A DNA stretch of 55,115 nt, taken from positions 1-55,115 of the forward strand of contig CAIRBK010000058.1 of assembly GCA_903876795.1 (NCBI GenBank). The letters are read 5' to 3'. Both the position numbers and the translations under genes were made by a program. Of the stretch, positions 45,140 to 52,981 are shown one piece after another (position 1 is the stretch's first letter; each line of letters starts with the position of its first letter). Below the pieces are notes generated by a model that searched no databases, was not told the DNA's origin, and saw nothing but the letters and a program-made list of their open reading frames with translations. Origin of the DNA: an uncultured Verrucomicrobiota bacterium (GTDB lineage: Bacteria > Verrucomicrobiota > Verrucomicrobiia > Opitutales > Opitutaceae).

Positions 45140-46500
45140 GCGGTTCCCTCCATCGCCCGCAGTTGAGCGCCGCCGATGCTGACCTCGACCCGCTTCCGCT
45201 TTTCTACGTAGTGCGACGACGTGGTGCGGATGTCCCGGTGGCCGAGGTGCTGGCGGGCGGCCTCGATGCCGTGCGACGATGCGATGAGAGACCCGGACTC
45301 CTTGCGCAGGGAGTGAATCGCCTTCCGGTCCGTGACGCCCTTGCCGCGCAGCCAGGCATTGAGATCCCGCCAAGTGCAATCGCATCGGTAGAAATCGTAA
45401 GTCGCGGTCGGATCGGGGTCGCTCCCTTTCAGGACAAACTCCGACTCGCTCCAGGACTTTAACGACCGCAACACGTCCACGGCCTCCGGCGCCAGATCGA
45501 TCGTGCGGACGGCCTCCTCGGTTTTAGGCTCGAAGAAGGCCGTGCGCCGCACGCTGAGGGTGCCGCCCTCCAGATCAACCTGCGCCCACAGCAGCAAATC
45601 CGCCTCCTTCCGCCGCAGACCGGCCCAAAGGCACAGAAACAGGGCAAGGTATTGATTCGTGTTATCGGCCCGCAAATCGCGTTCCGCGCAGGCCAGCAGC
45701 CACGCCGGATCGATCTCGCTGTGATAACGCGCGGGGCCGGGATCCTTGAGCTTCACCCCGACAAACGGGTTGGCCGGCAGCTTCACCTTGAGCACAGAAA
45801 GCACGTCCTCGGCAAAGAGCGCGCGGACACACCGCATGTAGGACGCCGCCGACCGCTCAGCTGACTTCCGCTTCACCGGATCGGCGCCGGCGCGCGCCAC
45901 GTAGGCATTGCGCCACGCGTTGATCTCTTCCGCGGTGAGGACGTCGAGCGGCTTTCCATCAACCCGCGCAAGCCAGGCCGCCCGCCCGCCGTTGACGTGA
46001 TCGTATTTCGCCCGCTTGGCTTTGGTCTTCAAACCAGTCTCTAGCTTGGCGATGTCGGCAACCATCTTGCGCAGTTTCACCGCATACCGCCGCACGGTCT
46101 TCGCCTTGAGGTGACTACGGGCCTCCACGTCGGCTAAGAACTCACCCACGGTGCAAATTGCGGACTTTGCGAGGGGGCTGGGCTTGAACTTCGGCAGCGT
46201 AGCATCCCACCCCGCCGACACCAGCGACAGGTAAATATCGCGAGCCTTCACCGTGGCGGCGGACTGGTTGGCAGTTTCCAGATTGAACCACACATCACGG
46301 CCCAAATGCCGCATCCGCACAGAGTATTCCGGCGGGATACCGCGCTTGCCGTCGCGAGTGACGAACGGGCGCCGAACGACACGCGTCTTCCAGTAATCTT
46401 GGTGTGTCTTCGAGGCCCGCGATAACGGGACAGTCACCTTTGACATTCCCGTTACTGTCCCGTTTTTTGTGTCCGCTATAGTCTCGTGATGTCCACTCAT
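45136..46500 (-). CDS. int: Site-specific tyrosine recombinase (integrase)
   Basis: A 454-residue phage-type integrase. The N-terminal SAM-like/arm part is rich in basic residues (TRVVRRPFVTRDGKRG). The catalytic domain shows the first Arg in LCLWAGLRRKEADLLLW, the His-x-x-Arg in AIHSLRKESGSL, His in LGHRDIRTTSSHY and the nucleophile Tyr of the same stretch. The start is ATG 46500 or the ATG at 46446; the right-end 11-mers overlap this 5' part. It lies at the right boundary, about 100 bp from attR, as expected for an island integrating into a tRNA gene. Confidence 0.95.
   Translation of the reverse strand: MSGHHETIADTKNGTVTGMSKVTVPLSRASKTHQDYWKTRVVRRPFVTRDGKRGIPPEYSVRMRHLGRDVWFNLETANQSAATVKARDIYLSLVSAGWDATLPKFKPSPLAKSAICTVGEFLADVEARSHLKAKTVRRYAVKLRKMVADIAKLETGLKTKAKRAKYDHVNGGRAAWLARVDGKPLDVLTAEEINAWRNAYVARAGADPVKRKSAERSAASYMRCVRALFAEDVLSVLKVKLPANPFVGVKLKDPGPARYHSEIDPAWLLACAERDLRADNTNQYLALFLCLWAGLRRKEADLLLWAQVDLEGGTLSVRRTAFFEPKTEEAVRTIDLAPEAVDVLRSLKSWSESEFVLKGSDPDPTATYDFYRCDCTWRDLNAWLRGKGVTDRKAIHSLRKESGSLIASSHGIEAARQHLGHRDIRTTSSHYVEKRKRVEVSIGGAQLRAMEGTA
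46424..46464 (-). promoter_or_regulatory. Right-end 11-mers, candidate integrase arm sites
   Basis: ACTGTCCCGTT lies at 46454-46464, preceded directly by the degenerate ACATTCCCGTT (46443-46453), a tandem pair like the one at the left end. An exact inverted copy AACGGGACAGT is at 46424-46434. The sites cover the first codons of int, so binding there could also repress it. Confidence 0.55.
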
Positions 46501-46597
46501 GTCCTAAGTTAGAAATAGATTTCACCTAATTAATCAGGCGAAAAACAGGTAACAGACGCAGACATTGACGGACAACAGAGGACACGCAAAGCAAATA

Positions 46598-46643
46598 ACT
46601 GTTAATCACTTGGTCATAGGTTCGATCCCTACCCGGGCAGCCA
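46598..46643 (+). repeat. attR: displaced 3' half of tRNA-Asn
   Basis: The 46 bp equal the left repeat except for two transitions; the G-to-A change breaks the first T-stem pair, so this copy would not make a sound tRNA 3' half. It marks the right edge of the element. Confidence 0.93.
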
Positions 46644-46654
46644 CTTTAGTTCAC

Positions 46655-46689
46655 AAGCGAACTGGTTAAATCCAGTTCGCTTTGTTTTT
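46655..46689 (+). terminator. Former tRNA-Asn terminator beyond attR
   Basis: AAGCGAACTGG (46655-46665) and CCAGTTCGCTT (46672-46682) form a perfect stem with a 6-nt loop and a T-rich tail on the plus strand. It follows attR directly and is probably the original terminator of the tRNA gene, now separated from it by the island. Confidence 0.85.
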
Positions 46690-46794
46690 GGGCGCATGGT
46701 TCGCGGACAGCTGCCCCTTGGAGACCGGTCTTCCATGTCGTCCCTCGACCACGCGCGAAGTCTGTGAAATCTCCGGGAACACATCAGCCCGGCG

Positions 46795-46812
46795 TTTGTA
46801 ACATGTTACAAA
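46795..46812. repeat. Perfect 18-bp palindrome at the glycosyltransferase stop codon
   Basis: TTTGTAACATGTTACAAA is fully self-complementary and contains the TAA stop (46806-46808) of the glycosyltransferase gene. It looks like an operator-type dyad, without a loop, and not like a terminator. The binding protein is unknown. Confidence 0.5.
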
Positions 46813-47936
46813 ACAGCCGACCGCAATTCGCGCTCAAAGACGTCGAAAATCGCTTCCCACGTGATACCTTCGGCAGTCCTTCGCGCCGCCGCACGGATCG
46901 CCGGCCAATCCGAGCGGCGGGCCAGCAATGTGCTCACGCCGGCGAGGAAAGCCGCCCGATCACCGAAGGCCGCCGTAAAACCATTCACGCCGTCGCGAAC
47001 GTGTTCGCGCGCCGCCGCATAATCGTAGGCCAGCACCACCAGCCCGCTGGCCAGCGCCTCGGTGACGACGTTGCCAAAGGTCTCCGTCACGCTGGGGAAA
47101 ACGAAGAGGTCGGCCGAAGCGTAGTGGGCCGCCAGCTCCTCGCCCCGGAGCATGCCCGCGTAGTGGAAACCCGGATGCGCCTTGGCCAGCGCGGCCCGCT
47201 CGGGACCGTCGCCCACCAGCACGAACTTCGCGCGCGGCTCCGCCCGTCGAAGTTCCAGAAACGCCTCGACGGCCAAAACGAGGTTTTTCTCGGCCGCGAC
47301 CCGGCCCACATGGATCATCACCGGATCGTCCGGCCCCGCGCCCCATGAGGCGCGCAGGGACTCGCGGCGCTTCGCGGGCGAGAACTGTGTGGCGTCCACG
47401 CCGCGGGCCAGCACGGCGAGACGCTCGAAACCGTCGGACTCAAGCTGAGTTTTCAGGTCGGACGCCGGCACCATCGTGCTGCGCGTGCGGTTGTGAAACC
47501 ACTTCAGGTAGTGCAGTGCCAGGTCGCGGCCTAGCGTGAGGCCGTAGTGGCCTCCGTATTGATGGAAGTTGGTGTGGAAACTCGACGTGACCGGCAGCCG
47601 GCAGAGATGCGCCGCCCGCAGCGCGGCCAGGCCCAGGGGCCCTTCGGTGGCGACGTGCACCACGTCGGGCCGGTGCTCCCGCCAGCGCTTTTTGAGCTGC
47701 CCGGTCACGGGCAGGCCCATGCGCAGCGCCCGGTAGAACGGGATGGGCACGCCAGGCACCACATAATCAAGTGCGCCGGCGTCGGTCACCCCCGTGGCGA
47801 GCTCAACCTTCTGGCGCGGACGCACCACCTCGACGGCGTGGCCGCGAGCACGCATCCCGCCGACCAGCCGGCTGAGGGTCATGGCGACGCCATTGACCTC
47901 GGGTGGAAACGTTTCGGTGACGAGAGCGATATTCAT
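46806..47936 (-). CDS. GT4-family glycosyltransferase (MgtA/PimB-like)
   Basis: A 376-residue GT-B glycosyltransferase from the ATG at 47936 (MNIALVTETFPPEVNGVAMTL). The acceptor domain has DVVHVATEGPLGLAALRAAH and SFHTNFHQYGGHYGL; the donor domain has IHVGRVAAEKNLVLAVEAF, FVLVGDGPERAAL and the ExxxxxxxE motif FPSVTETFGNVVTEALASG. These match NDP-sugar alpha-glycosyl transferases such as alpha-mannosyltransferases that act on membrane lipids. Nothing nearby shows the substrate. It is the first chromosomal gene right of the island. Confidence 0.9.
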   Translation of the reverse strand: MNIALVTETFPPEVNGVAMTLSRLVGGMRARGHAVEVVRPRQKVELATGVTDAGALDYVVPGVPIPFYRALRMGLPVTGQLKKRWREHRPDVVHVATEGPLGLAALRAAHLCRLPVTSSFHTNFHQYGGHYGLTLGRDLALHYLKWFHNRTRSTMVPASDLKTQLESDGFERLAVLARGVDATQFSPAKRRESLRASWGAGPDDPVMIHVGRVAAEKNLVLAVEAFLELRRAEPRAKFVLVGDGPERAALAKAHPGFHYAGMLRGEELAAHYASADLFVFPSVTETFGNVVTEALASGLVVLAYDYAAAREHVRDGVNGFTAAFGDRAAFLAGVSTLLARRSDWPAIRAAARRTAEGITWEAIFDVFERELRSAVL

Positions 47937-48020
47937 GCGATCGGCGGGATTCCAAGTAGCACCCGGGCCAAGGGACGGAGGCAACCTTCCGGCCCCGGAA
48001 ACACGTTACGTTTGGACGAC

Positions 48021-48053
48021 AAAAAGCCCTCCGCCGGTCAAGGCGGAGGGCTT
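48021..48053 (-). terminator. Terminator after the FKBP gene
   Basis: A 12-bp stem (48024-48035 and 48042-48053, 6-nt loop) followed on the minus strand by T residues, about 37 bp after the isomerase stop and before the glycosyltransferase start. Confidence 0.92.
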
Positions 48054-48089
48054 GGGGAAAAGCAGAGTCTCGATCAAAAGGAGCCCGGA

Positions 48090-48878
48090 TTACTTGGTCT
48101 CGACGGTCACCGGCTCGGTGGTCACGCTGACGGGCTCGGAGGGGGCGGCAGCGGAGGGAGCCTTGATATCCAGAAGCTCGACCTCAAACACAAGCGTGGC
48201 GGCGGGCGGGATGGTCGGCGGGCGACCCTCTTCGCCGTAGGCTAGCTGGTAGGGGACGTAGAGCTTGATCTTGCCGCCCTTGTTGATCTTTTGCACGCCC
48301 TCGGTCCAGCCGGGGATCACGCCGTTGAGCGGGAACTCGGCCGGCTCGCCGCGTTGCACGGAGCTGTCGAACACGGTGCCATCGACCAGCGTGCCGGTGT
48401 AGTGAACCTTGACGGTGTCAGTGGCCTTGGGATAAGCGCCCGCACCTTCCGTGAGGATCTCGTAATAGAGACCACTGGGCAGCGCGACGACGCCCTTCTT
48501 GTCCTTGATGGTGTCGAAAAACTTGGCGCTGGCATCGTCGCTCTTTTTGCGCTGCTTCGCGGTGTATTCCGCCTGCTTGGCCTGCATGAACTTGTCGAGT
48601 TCGGGCCCGACTTCATCGATCTTGTAGGGAGAATCGGCGCCGGAGGCGGAAGTCTGGATGCCCTTGATGATGGCGGCGGTCTGCTCGGCGTTGAAACCGA
48701 GCTCGCTCAAACCGATGCGGCGCCCGACAAACCAGCCGAAGGTCTCGAGCAACTGTGACTCGGTAAACTTGGGGGCTTCGGCGGCAGGTGCGGCGGCCGG
48801 GGGAGCATCCTGGGCGGTGAGCGCGGCGGCCGTGCCGATGGCGAGCAAGGCGGCCTTGAACTTGGAGATGAATTTCAT
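48090..48878 (-). CDS. Exported FKBP-type peptidyl-prolyl isomerase (FkpA/Mip-like)
   Basis: A 262-residue periplasmic folding helper. The signal peptide is FKAALLAIGTAAALTAQ, followed by an Ala/Pro spacer. Residues about 35-115 are the helical dimerisation arm (ETFGWFVGRRIGLSELGFNAEQ), and the FKBP domain runs from about 130 to 240: GLYYEILTEGAGAYPKATDTVKVHYTG-type text, LVDGTVFDSSVQRGEPAEF and VIPGWTEGVQKINKGGKIKLYVP, with YGEEGRPPTIPPAATLVFEVELL closing it. A Thr/Pro/Val tail ends the chain. Monocistronic with its own terminator. Confidence 0.94.
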   Translation of the reverse strand: MKFISKFKAALLAIGTAAALTAQDAPPAAAPAAEAPKFTESQLLETFGWFVGRRIGLSELGFNAEQTAAIIKGIQTSASGADSPYKIDEVGPELDKFMQAKQAEYTAKQRKKSDDASAKFFDTIKDKKGVVALPSGLYYEILTEGAGAYPKATDTVKVHYTGTLVDGTVFDSSVQRGEPAEFPLNGVIPGWTEGVQKINKGGKIKLYVPYQLAYGEEGRPPTIPPAATLVFEVELLDIKAPSAAAPSEPVSVTTEPVTVETK

Positions 48879-49022
48879 GTGTGGAGGTGAGAACTAGAAA
48901 CGGCCCGATGAAGTTTGTGCCGTTATAGGAAGCAGAATTCGTGTCTGCGGCTTCACGCATTGGCAACTTCTTACTCGTTACTTGTGTAAAACCCCACCCC
49001 CACGCAGCCTTTTTTGCCCCCC

Positions 49023-50948
49023 ATGCATCTCGATCACTTTTGGACAAGCCAGGACGGTCAGATTCTGACCATCAAAAACAATGACGCCCGCACGGTCGGC
49101 CTTACCCTGGCCTTCTGGCCCCGCACGGCGGGGGAACTGGAATTTTTATCCGAACATCTGCCCCAGCTGAATTTCACCGAGCGCAGCACCCTCGCCCGCA
49201 TCGGCATCGAGATGGTCTCCCTGGGCTCGCCCAAACTGGACGGGGGGCGGTTGCTGCTCGAGGCCGAGGCCTTTCTTTACGACGACAGTTTTCCCAACGC
49301 GGGCTATTGGAAAAAACTCCTCCGCCCCGGCGTGCCGGTCGGCCGTCTCTTCTACGCGCCCGAAAATGCCAAACTCTCCACCGCCGAGATCTGGGACGCC
49401 GTTCAGGCCAATCGTCTCAAGCTCCCCAACACAATCAGCATCGACCGGCTTGGGCGCGTGTTTCTGACGCCGCACCACGTCCGCTACACCCTGAGCCAAC
49501 GCCTCAAGCGCCCCGATTTCGAGCGCTTGGTCGGCGGCGACGCCGGCCGCGGCTACCTCGACAAGGTCCAGGTCCGCCACGAGACCAACCTGCTCACGAT
49601 AGGCCCGCGCTCCGGCGTGCTCACCAGCTGCTCGATGTATCTCAAGGAGCACTATGTCCTGCTCAACCGCGGAGAAGGCAACTTCGGCATCCACACCAGC
49701 GCCGTCCTGCTCGATCCCGTGAAGACTTTCGGCACGAACATCATGCTGGAAATCTACAACACCGGCACCCAGCCCGTGGTGAACCCGATGGTGTCGGTCG
49801 AGATCTTCAAGGCCCCGCCCGCAGCCATCTCCGGCAACACCGACGCCGATCCGGTCTTTAAATCGCTCCGTCGCCGCCGCACCCGTCTCCTCACCACCGC
49901 CACCGACCTGTTCGCCTGCATCGACGCCCATCCGCCCAGGACCGCTCCCGAGGCCAAGCCCCGCACCCGCATCTCGGTGCGCGGCCAGAGCGCGCTCATG
50001 GAGAACTTCAGCCTCTTCCTGCACACCAACGGCGGCGCCACTCCCAAGCCCGACGAGCTTCAGACCTGCGGCTACCGCACCTTGGTCGAGGCCCTTGCCG
50101 CCGCCCCGGCCGACACCGACACGCTGCTCATCGACTTCTTCCCCAACCTCCTTGAGCACACCGAGCTGCTCACCCACCTGCCGGAGTTGAAACTGCGCCG
50201 GATCATCTTCCGCCAGCCGTCGCGCACGCACGGTTTCTTTCTTTCCAACAACGCCCACGGCCGCCTGCAAAATTACCACGACCTCGGCATCGACATCTAC
50301 TGGTTCAACACCGCGATGGGCGACCTCTACCGCCACATCTACAAAAAGAACCACGGCTTTTTCGTGCGCGAGGAACTCGGCCGCGTCTTCCAGGAATCGA
50401 CCATCCTCGCCTTCTACGGCTCCGCCGCCGGACTCGACCAGAACGACACCGATCGCATCTCCGGCCTCATCGACAAGCTCACCGGCTTCATCGGCCCCAA
50501 CGTCGGCGTGCTCACCGGGGGCGGCGGCGGCGTCATGCGCCTGGCCACCGATCAGGCCCGCGCCAAGGGCGCCCTCACCGGCGCCTGCTTCCTCGAACTC
50601 GAAGCCCAGCCACCCGAGCTCGGCGTCGACTTTTTCAACACGTTCCAGGAAACCGCCCGCCACTACCGCCAAAAATGGTTCGAGGTCGCCGATTTCTGCG
50701 TCTTCAACGTCGGCGGCGTGGGCACCCTTGAGGAGGTCGGCATCGAGCTCTGCAATCTTAAGCTCGGCATCCGCCCCCGCACTCCCTACGTCTTCTTCAA
50801 CTCCGCCTACTGGACCGACCTGCGACGCCAGCTCACCTCCATGGTCCAGTCGAAGCGCACCCCGGCCTGGATGCTCGACTACATCCTCTTCACCGACGAC
50901 CCCGACGAGGTCGTGTCCTTCTACCGCAAGACCCTCCAGGTGCTTTAA
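49023..50948 (+). CDS. Large protein with C-terminal LOG/lysine-decarboxylase-like Rossmann domain
   Basis: A 641-residue protein (ATG 49023; TTG 49014 is an alternative). From about residue 430 it carries a LOG-type nucleotide-binding fold: FYGSAAGLDQNDTDRISGLI, VGVLTGGGGGVMRLATDQA and FNVGGVGTLEEVGIELCNLK, where GGxGTxxE is the family signature, although the first Pro is replaced by Asn-Val. The N-terminal 400 residues are unlike normal LOG proteins (about 190 residues). Residues about 200-260 (GIHTSAVLLDPVKTFGTN, IMLEIYNTGTQPVVNPMV) faintly recall dCTP deaminase/dUTPase folds. Phosphoribohydrolase activity on nucleotides is a guess. No partner is adjacent except purD. Confidence 0.75.
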   Translation: MHLDHFWTSQDGQILTIKNNDARTVGLTLAFWPRTAGELEFLSEHLPQLNFTERSTLARIGIEMVSLGSPKLDGGRLLLEAEAFLYDDSFPNAGYWKKLLRPGVPVGRLFYAPENAKLSTAEIWDAVQANRLKLPNTISIDRLGRVFLTPHHVRYTLSQRLKRPDFERLVGGDAGRGYLDKVQVRHETNLLTIGPRSGVLTSCSMYLKEHYVLLNRGEGNFGIHTSAVLLDPVKTFGTNIMLEIYNTGTQPVVNPMVSVEIFKAPPAAISGNTDADPVFKSLRRRRTRLLTTATDLFACIDAHPPRTAPEAKPRTRISVRGQSALMENFSLFLHTNGGATPKPDELQTCGYRTLVEALAAAPADTDTLLIDFFPNLLEHTELLTHLPELKLRRIIFRQPSRTHGFFLSNNAHGRLQNYHDLGIDIYWFNTAMGDLYRHIYKKNHGFFVREELGRVFQESTILAFYGSAAGLDQNDTDRISGLIDKLTGFIGPNVGVLTGGGGGVMRLATDQARAKGALTGACFLELEAQPPELGVDFFNTFQETARHYRQKWFEVADFCVFNVGGVGTLEEVGIELCNLKLGIRPRTPYVFFNSAYWTDLRRQLTSMVQSKRTPAWMLDYILFTDDPDEVVSFYRKTLQVL

Positions 50949-50954
50949 ATCCTG

Positions 50955-50990
50955 CTCTTTCCTCTTCCTCTTTCTCTTTCTCCTCCCTTC
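50955..50990 (+). promoter_or_regulatory. Uninterrupted 36-nt pyrimidine tract before purD
   Basis: The coding strand has only C and T from 50955 to 50990, and pyrimidine-rich text continues into the gene. There is no Shine-Dalgarno sequence before the GTG at 51000. The tract could recruit ribosomal protein S1, or form triplex DNA. Confidence 0.5.
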
Positions 50991-50999
50991 GCTGCTTCC

Positions 51000-52313
51000 G
51001 TGTCTTCCGCTCCTTCCGAGTCCACCCCACTTCCCAAAAACGTCCTCATCGTCGGTGCCGGCGGCCGCGAGCACACGCTCGTCAAAACCGTGCTCGCCTC
51101 CCCGGCCCGCCCACGCGTGATCGCCGCGCCGGGCAACGCCGGCATCGCCGCCGAGGTCCCGACCTTCCCGGTCGCCGCCGACGACATCCCCGGCCTGGTC
51201 GCCCTCGCCCGTCGCGAACAAATCGACTTCGTCATCGTCGGCCCCGAGGTCCCGCTCTCGCTCGGCCTCGTTGACGCCCTCGCCGCCGCCGGCATCCCCG
51301 CTTACGGCCCCAAGGCCGACGGCGCCCGCCTCGAAGCCTCCAAGGTCTTCACCAAAAAAATCCTCCTCAAGTACGGCATCCCCACCGCCGCCTCCGGCAT
51401 CTTCACCGAGATCGAACCCGCCCTCGCCTACCTGCGCTCGCGCGGCGCCCCCATAGTCATCAAGGCCGACGGTCTCGCCGCCGGCAAAGGCGTGGTCGTC
51501 GCCCAGTCCCTCGCCGAGGCCGAGGCCGCCGCCACCGACATGCTCTCGGGCAACAAATTCGGCGCCGCCGGCAGCCAGATCCTCGTCGAGGACTGCCTCG
51601 TCGGCGAAGAGACGTCCATCCTCGTGGTCACTTCGGGACGCGACTACGTGATCCTGCCGACTTCCCAGGACCACAAACGCATCGGCGACGGCGACACCGG
51701 CCCGAACACCGGCGGCATGGGCACCTACTCGCCCGCCGACGTGGTCACCCCCGAACTGCTCGTCCGCATCGACCGCGAGATCGTCAAGCCTTCCGTCGAT
51801 GCCATCGCCGACGAGGGCATCGATTTCCGCGGCACGCTCTTCATCGGCATCATGCTCACGCCCCAGGGCCCGAGCGTGCTGGAATACAACACCCGCTTCG
51901 GCGACCCCGAGACCCAGGTCGTCCTCCCCCGGCTCGACACCGACGTGCTCGCCCTGCTCTGGGCCGCCGCCCGGGGCACGCTCGGCGAGGTCAAACCACT
52001 CGTGAAAATCAAACCCGACCACGCGATCTGCGTCGTCATCGCCGCCCGGGGCTACCCCGACGCCTACCCGAAGGGCGACGCCATCACCTTCCCGCCCGCG
52101 CTGCCGGACAACGTCCAGATCATCCATGCCGGCACTGCCAAAAACGCCGCCGGCCAGGTCGTCACCGCCGGGGGCCGCGTCCTCGGCGTGACCGCGCTCG
52201 CCCACACGCTCCGCGCGGCCGCCGATTCCGCCTACGCCGTCTGCGAACAGATCGAGTGCGCCACCAAGGTATACCGCCGCGACATCGGCGCCAAACAGCT
52301 CAACCGCCGATGA
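51000..52313 (+). CDS. purD: Phosphoribosylamine-glycine ligase
   Basis: Second step of purine synthesis, joining glycine to phosphoribosylamine with ATP. The 437-residue protein starts at GTG 51000. VLIVGAGGREHTLVKTVLAS opens the fold; the ATP-grasp part has SKVFTKKILLKYGIPTA, VIKADGLAAGKGVVVAQSL and GEETSILVVTSG, and the metal site VLEYNTRFGDPETQVVLPRL. QDHKRIGDGDTGPNTGGMG is the family signature. A C-terminal domain with VLGVTALAHTLRAAADSAY is complete. Next to it the small exported protein overlaps by 4 bp. Confidence 0.96.
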   Translation: MSSAPSESTPLPKNVLIVGAGGREHTLVKTVLASPARPRVIAAPGNAGIAAEVPTFPVAADDIPGLVALARREQIDFVIVGPEVPLSLGLVDALAAAGIPAYGPKADGARLEASKVFTKKILLKYGIPTAASGIFTEIEPALAYLRSRGAPIVIKADGLAAGKGVVVAQSLAEAEAAATDMLSGNKFGAAGSQILVEDCLVGEETSILVVTSGRDYVILPTSQDHKRIGDGDTGPNTGGMGTYSPADVVTPELLVRIDREIVKPSVDAIADEGIDFRGTLFIGIMLTPQGPSVLEYNTRFGDPETQVVLPRLDTDVLALLWAAARGTLGEVKPLVKIKPDHAICVVIAARGYPDAYPKGDAITFPPALPDNVQIIHAGTAKNAAGQVVTAGGRVLGVTALAHTLRAAADSAYAVCEQIECATKVYRRDIGAKQLNRR

Positions 52314-52921
52314 AACGCCTCGGCCTGCTGCTCGCGTTCACCGTCTGGCTCGGCGCCGGCCTGCCCGCCGCCGAGCTGGCGCCGGGCCTTGCCTACCTGA
52401 GGCCGGACCGCGAGCCCCCCGGAGAACTCGGCGCCGCCGGCCACCGCGCCGTCGTGCTCGATCTCCGCGCCCGCGAAAACCCGTTGTCCGCAGCCTGGAT
52501 CGACGCCCTGCGCGGCGCGGCCGGCCCGACTCAGCCGCTTATCCTCGCCCTCGTCTCGCCGGAAACCCCCGCGCATGTGCTCCAACCGCTGGATGGACTC
52601 CCTCGCTGCATCCGCCTGGGGCGCGACGGCTCCCCCACCCCTCCCGATGTCGTCGTGAAAATCGCTCCGGAGGCCGACCGCGCCGCCCTCGACGCGCTCG
52701 CCCAAGGCACATCCCCTGCGGAGCTGGCCTCGCAGAAAATCAGCAAAACCCGCCACGACGAGACCACCCTCGTGCGTGACCGCAACGCCACGCCCGCCGA
52801 TAACCCCGACAAAGACCCGGCCGACCGGTCCCCCGCCGCCGAAAAACCGGCCGTGCTGGACGCCGTGCTCCAGCGCGCCGTGCAGGTTTACCAGGGCCTG
52901 CTCGTCCTGGGCAAAGTCTAG
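52310..52921 (+). CDS. Exported hypothetical protein
   Basis: A 203-residue protein with a signal peptide (LGLLLAFTVWLGAGLPAAE) whose ATG overlaps the purD stop (52310-52313). The middle part looks like an alpha/beta fold (HRAVVLDLRARENPLSAAWI, QPLILALVSPETPAHVLQPL), which might be a rhodanese- or sensor-like domain, but no family is recognised. The C-terminus is Asp/Pro-rich. It is presumably periplasmic and co-translated with purD. Confidence 0.6.
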   Translation: MKRLGLLLAFTVWLGAGLPAAELAPGLAYLRPDREPPGELGAAGHRAVVLDLRARENPLSAAWIDALRGAAGPTQPLILALVSPETPAHVLQPLDGLPRCIRLGRDGSPTPPDVVVKIAPEADRAALDALAQGTSPAELASQKISKTRHDETTLVRDRNATPADNPDKDPADRSPAAEKPAVLDAVLQRAVQVYQGLLVLGKV

Positions 52922-52981
52922 ACGGCTCCATCGCGGGGTTGCCTTTCACCCCAAACGCTATCCCTTCCCCTTACCCTTCGC

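Larger units (their letters stand above)
38181..46643. mobile_element. Integrated satellite-like genomic island at tRNA-Asn
   Basis: The element is bounded by 46-bp direct repeats derived from the 3' part of tRNA-Asn and has a tyrosine integrase just inside the right end. Leftward genes (minus strand) are int, an unknown protein, an AlpA-like HTH protein, two small proteins, an initiator-like winged-helix protein, a Toprim-helicase and a small protein. Four rightward genes of unknown function occupy the left third. No structural phage genes, relaxase, partition or restriction genes are seen. The combination int, AlpA-like regulator and primase/replication module without virion genes matches phage-inducible chromosomal islands; a decayed prophage or a small integrative plasmid is the alternative. 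Confidence 0.85.

Noticed and set aside
49146-52205. Minus-strand open frame of 1019 codons across the LOG protein gene and purD
   Set aside because: Antisense shadow with the same Gly/Asp/Val-rich composition; both plus-strand genes have recognisable domains.
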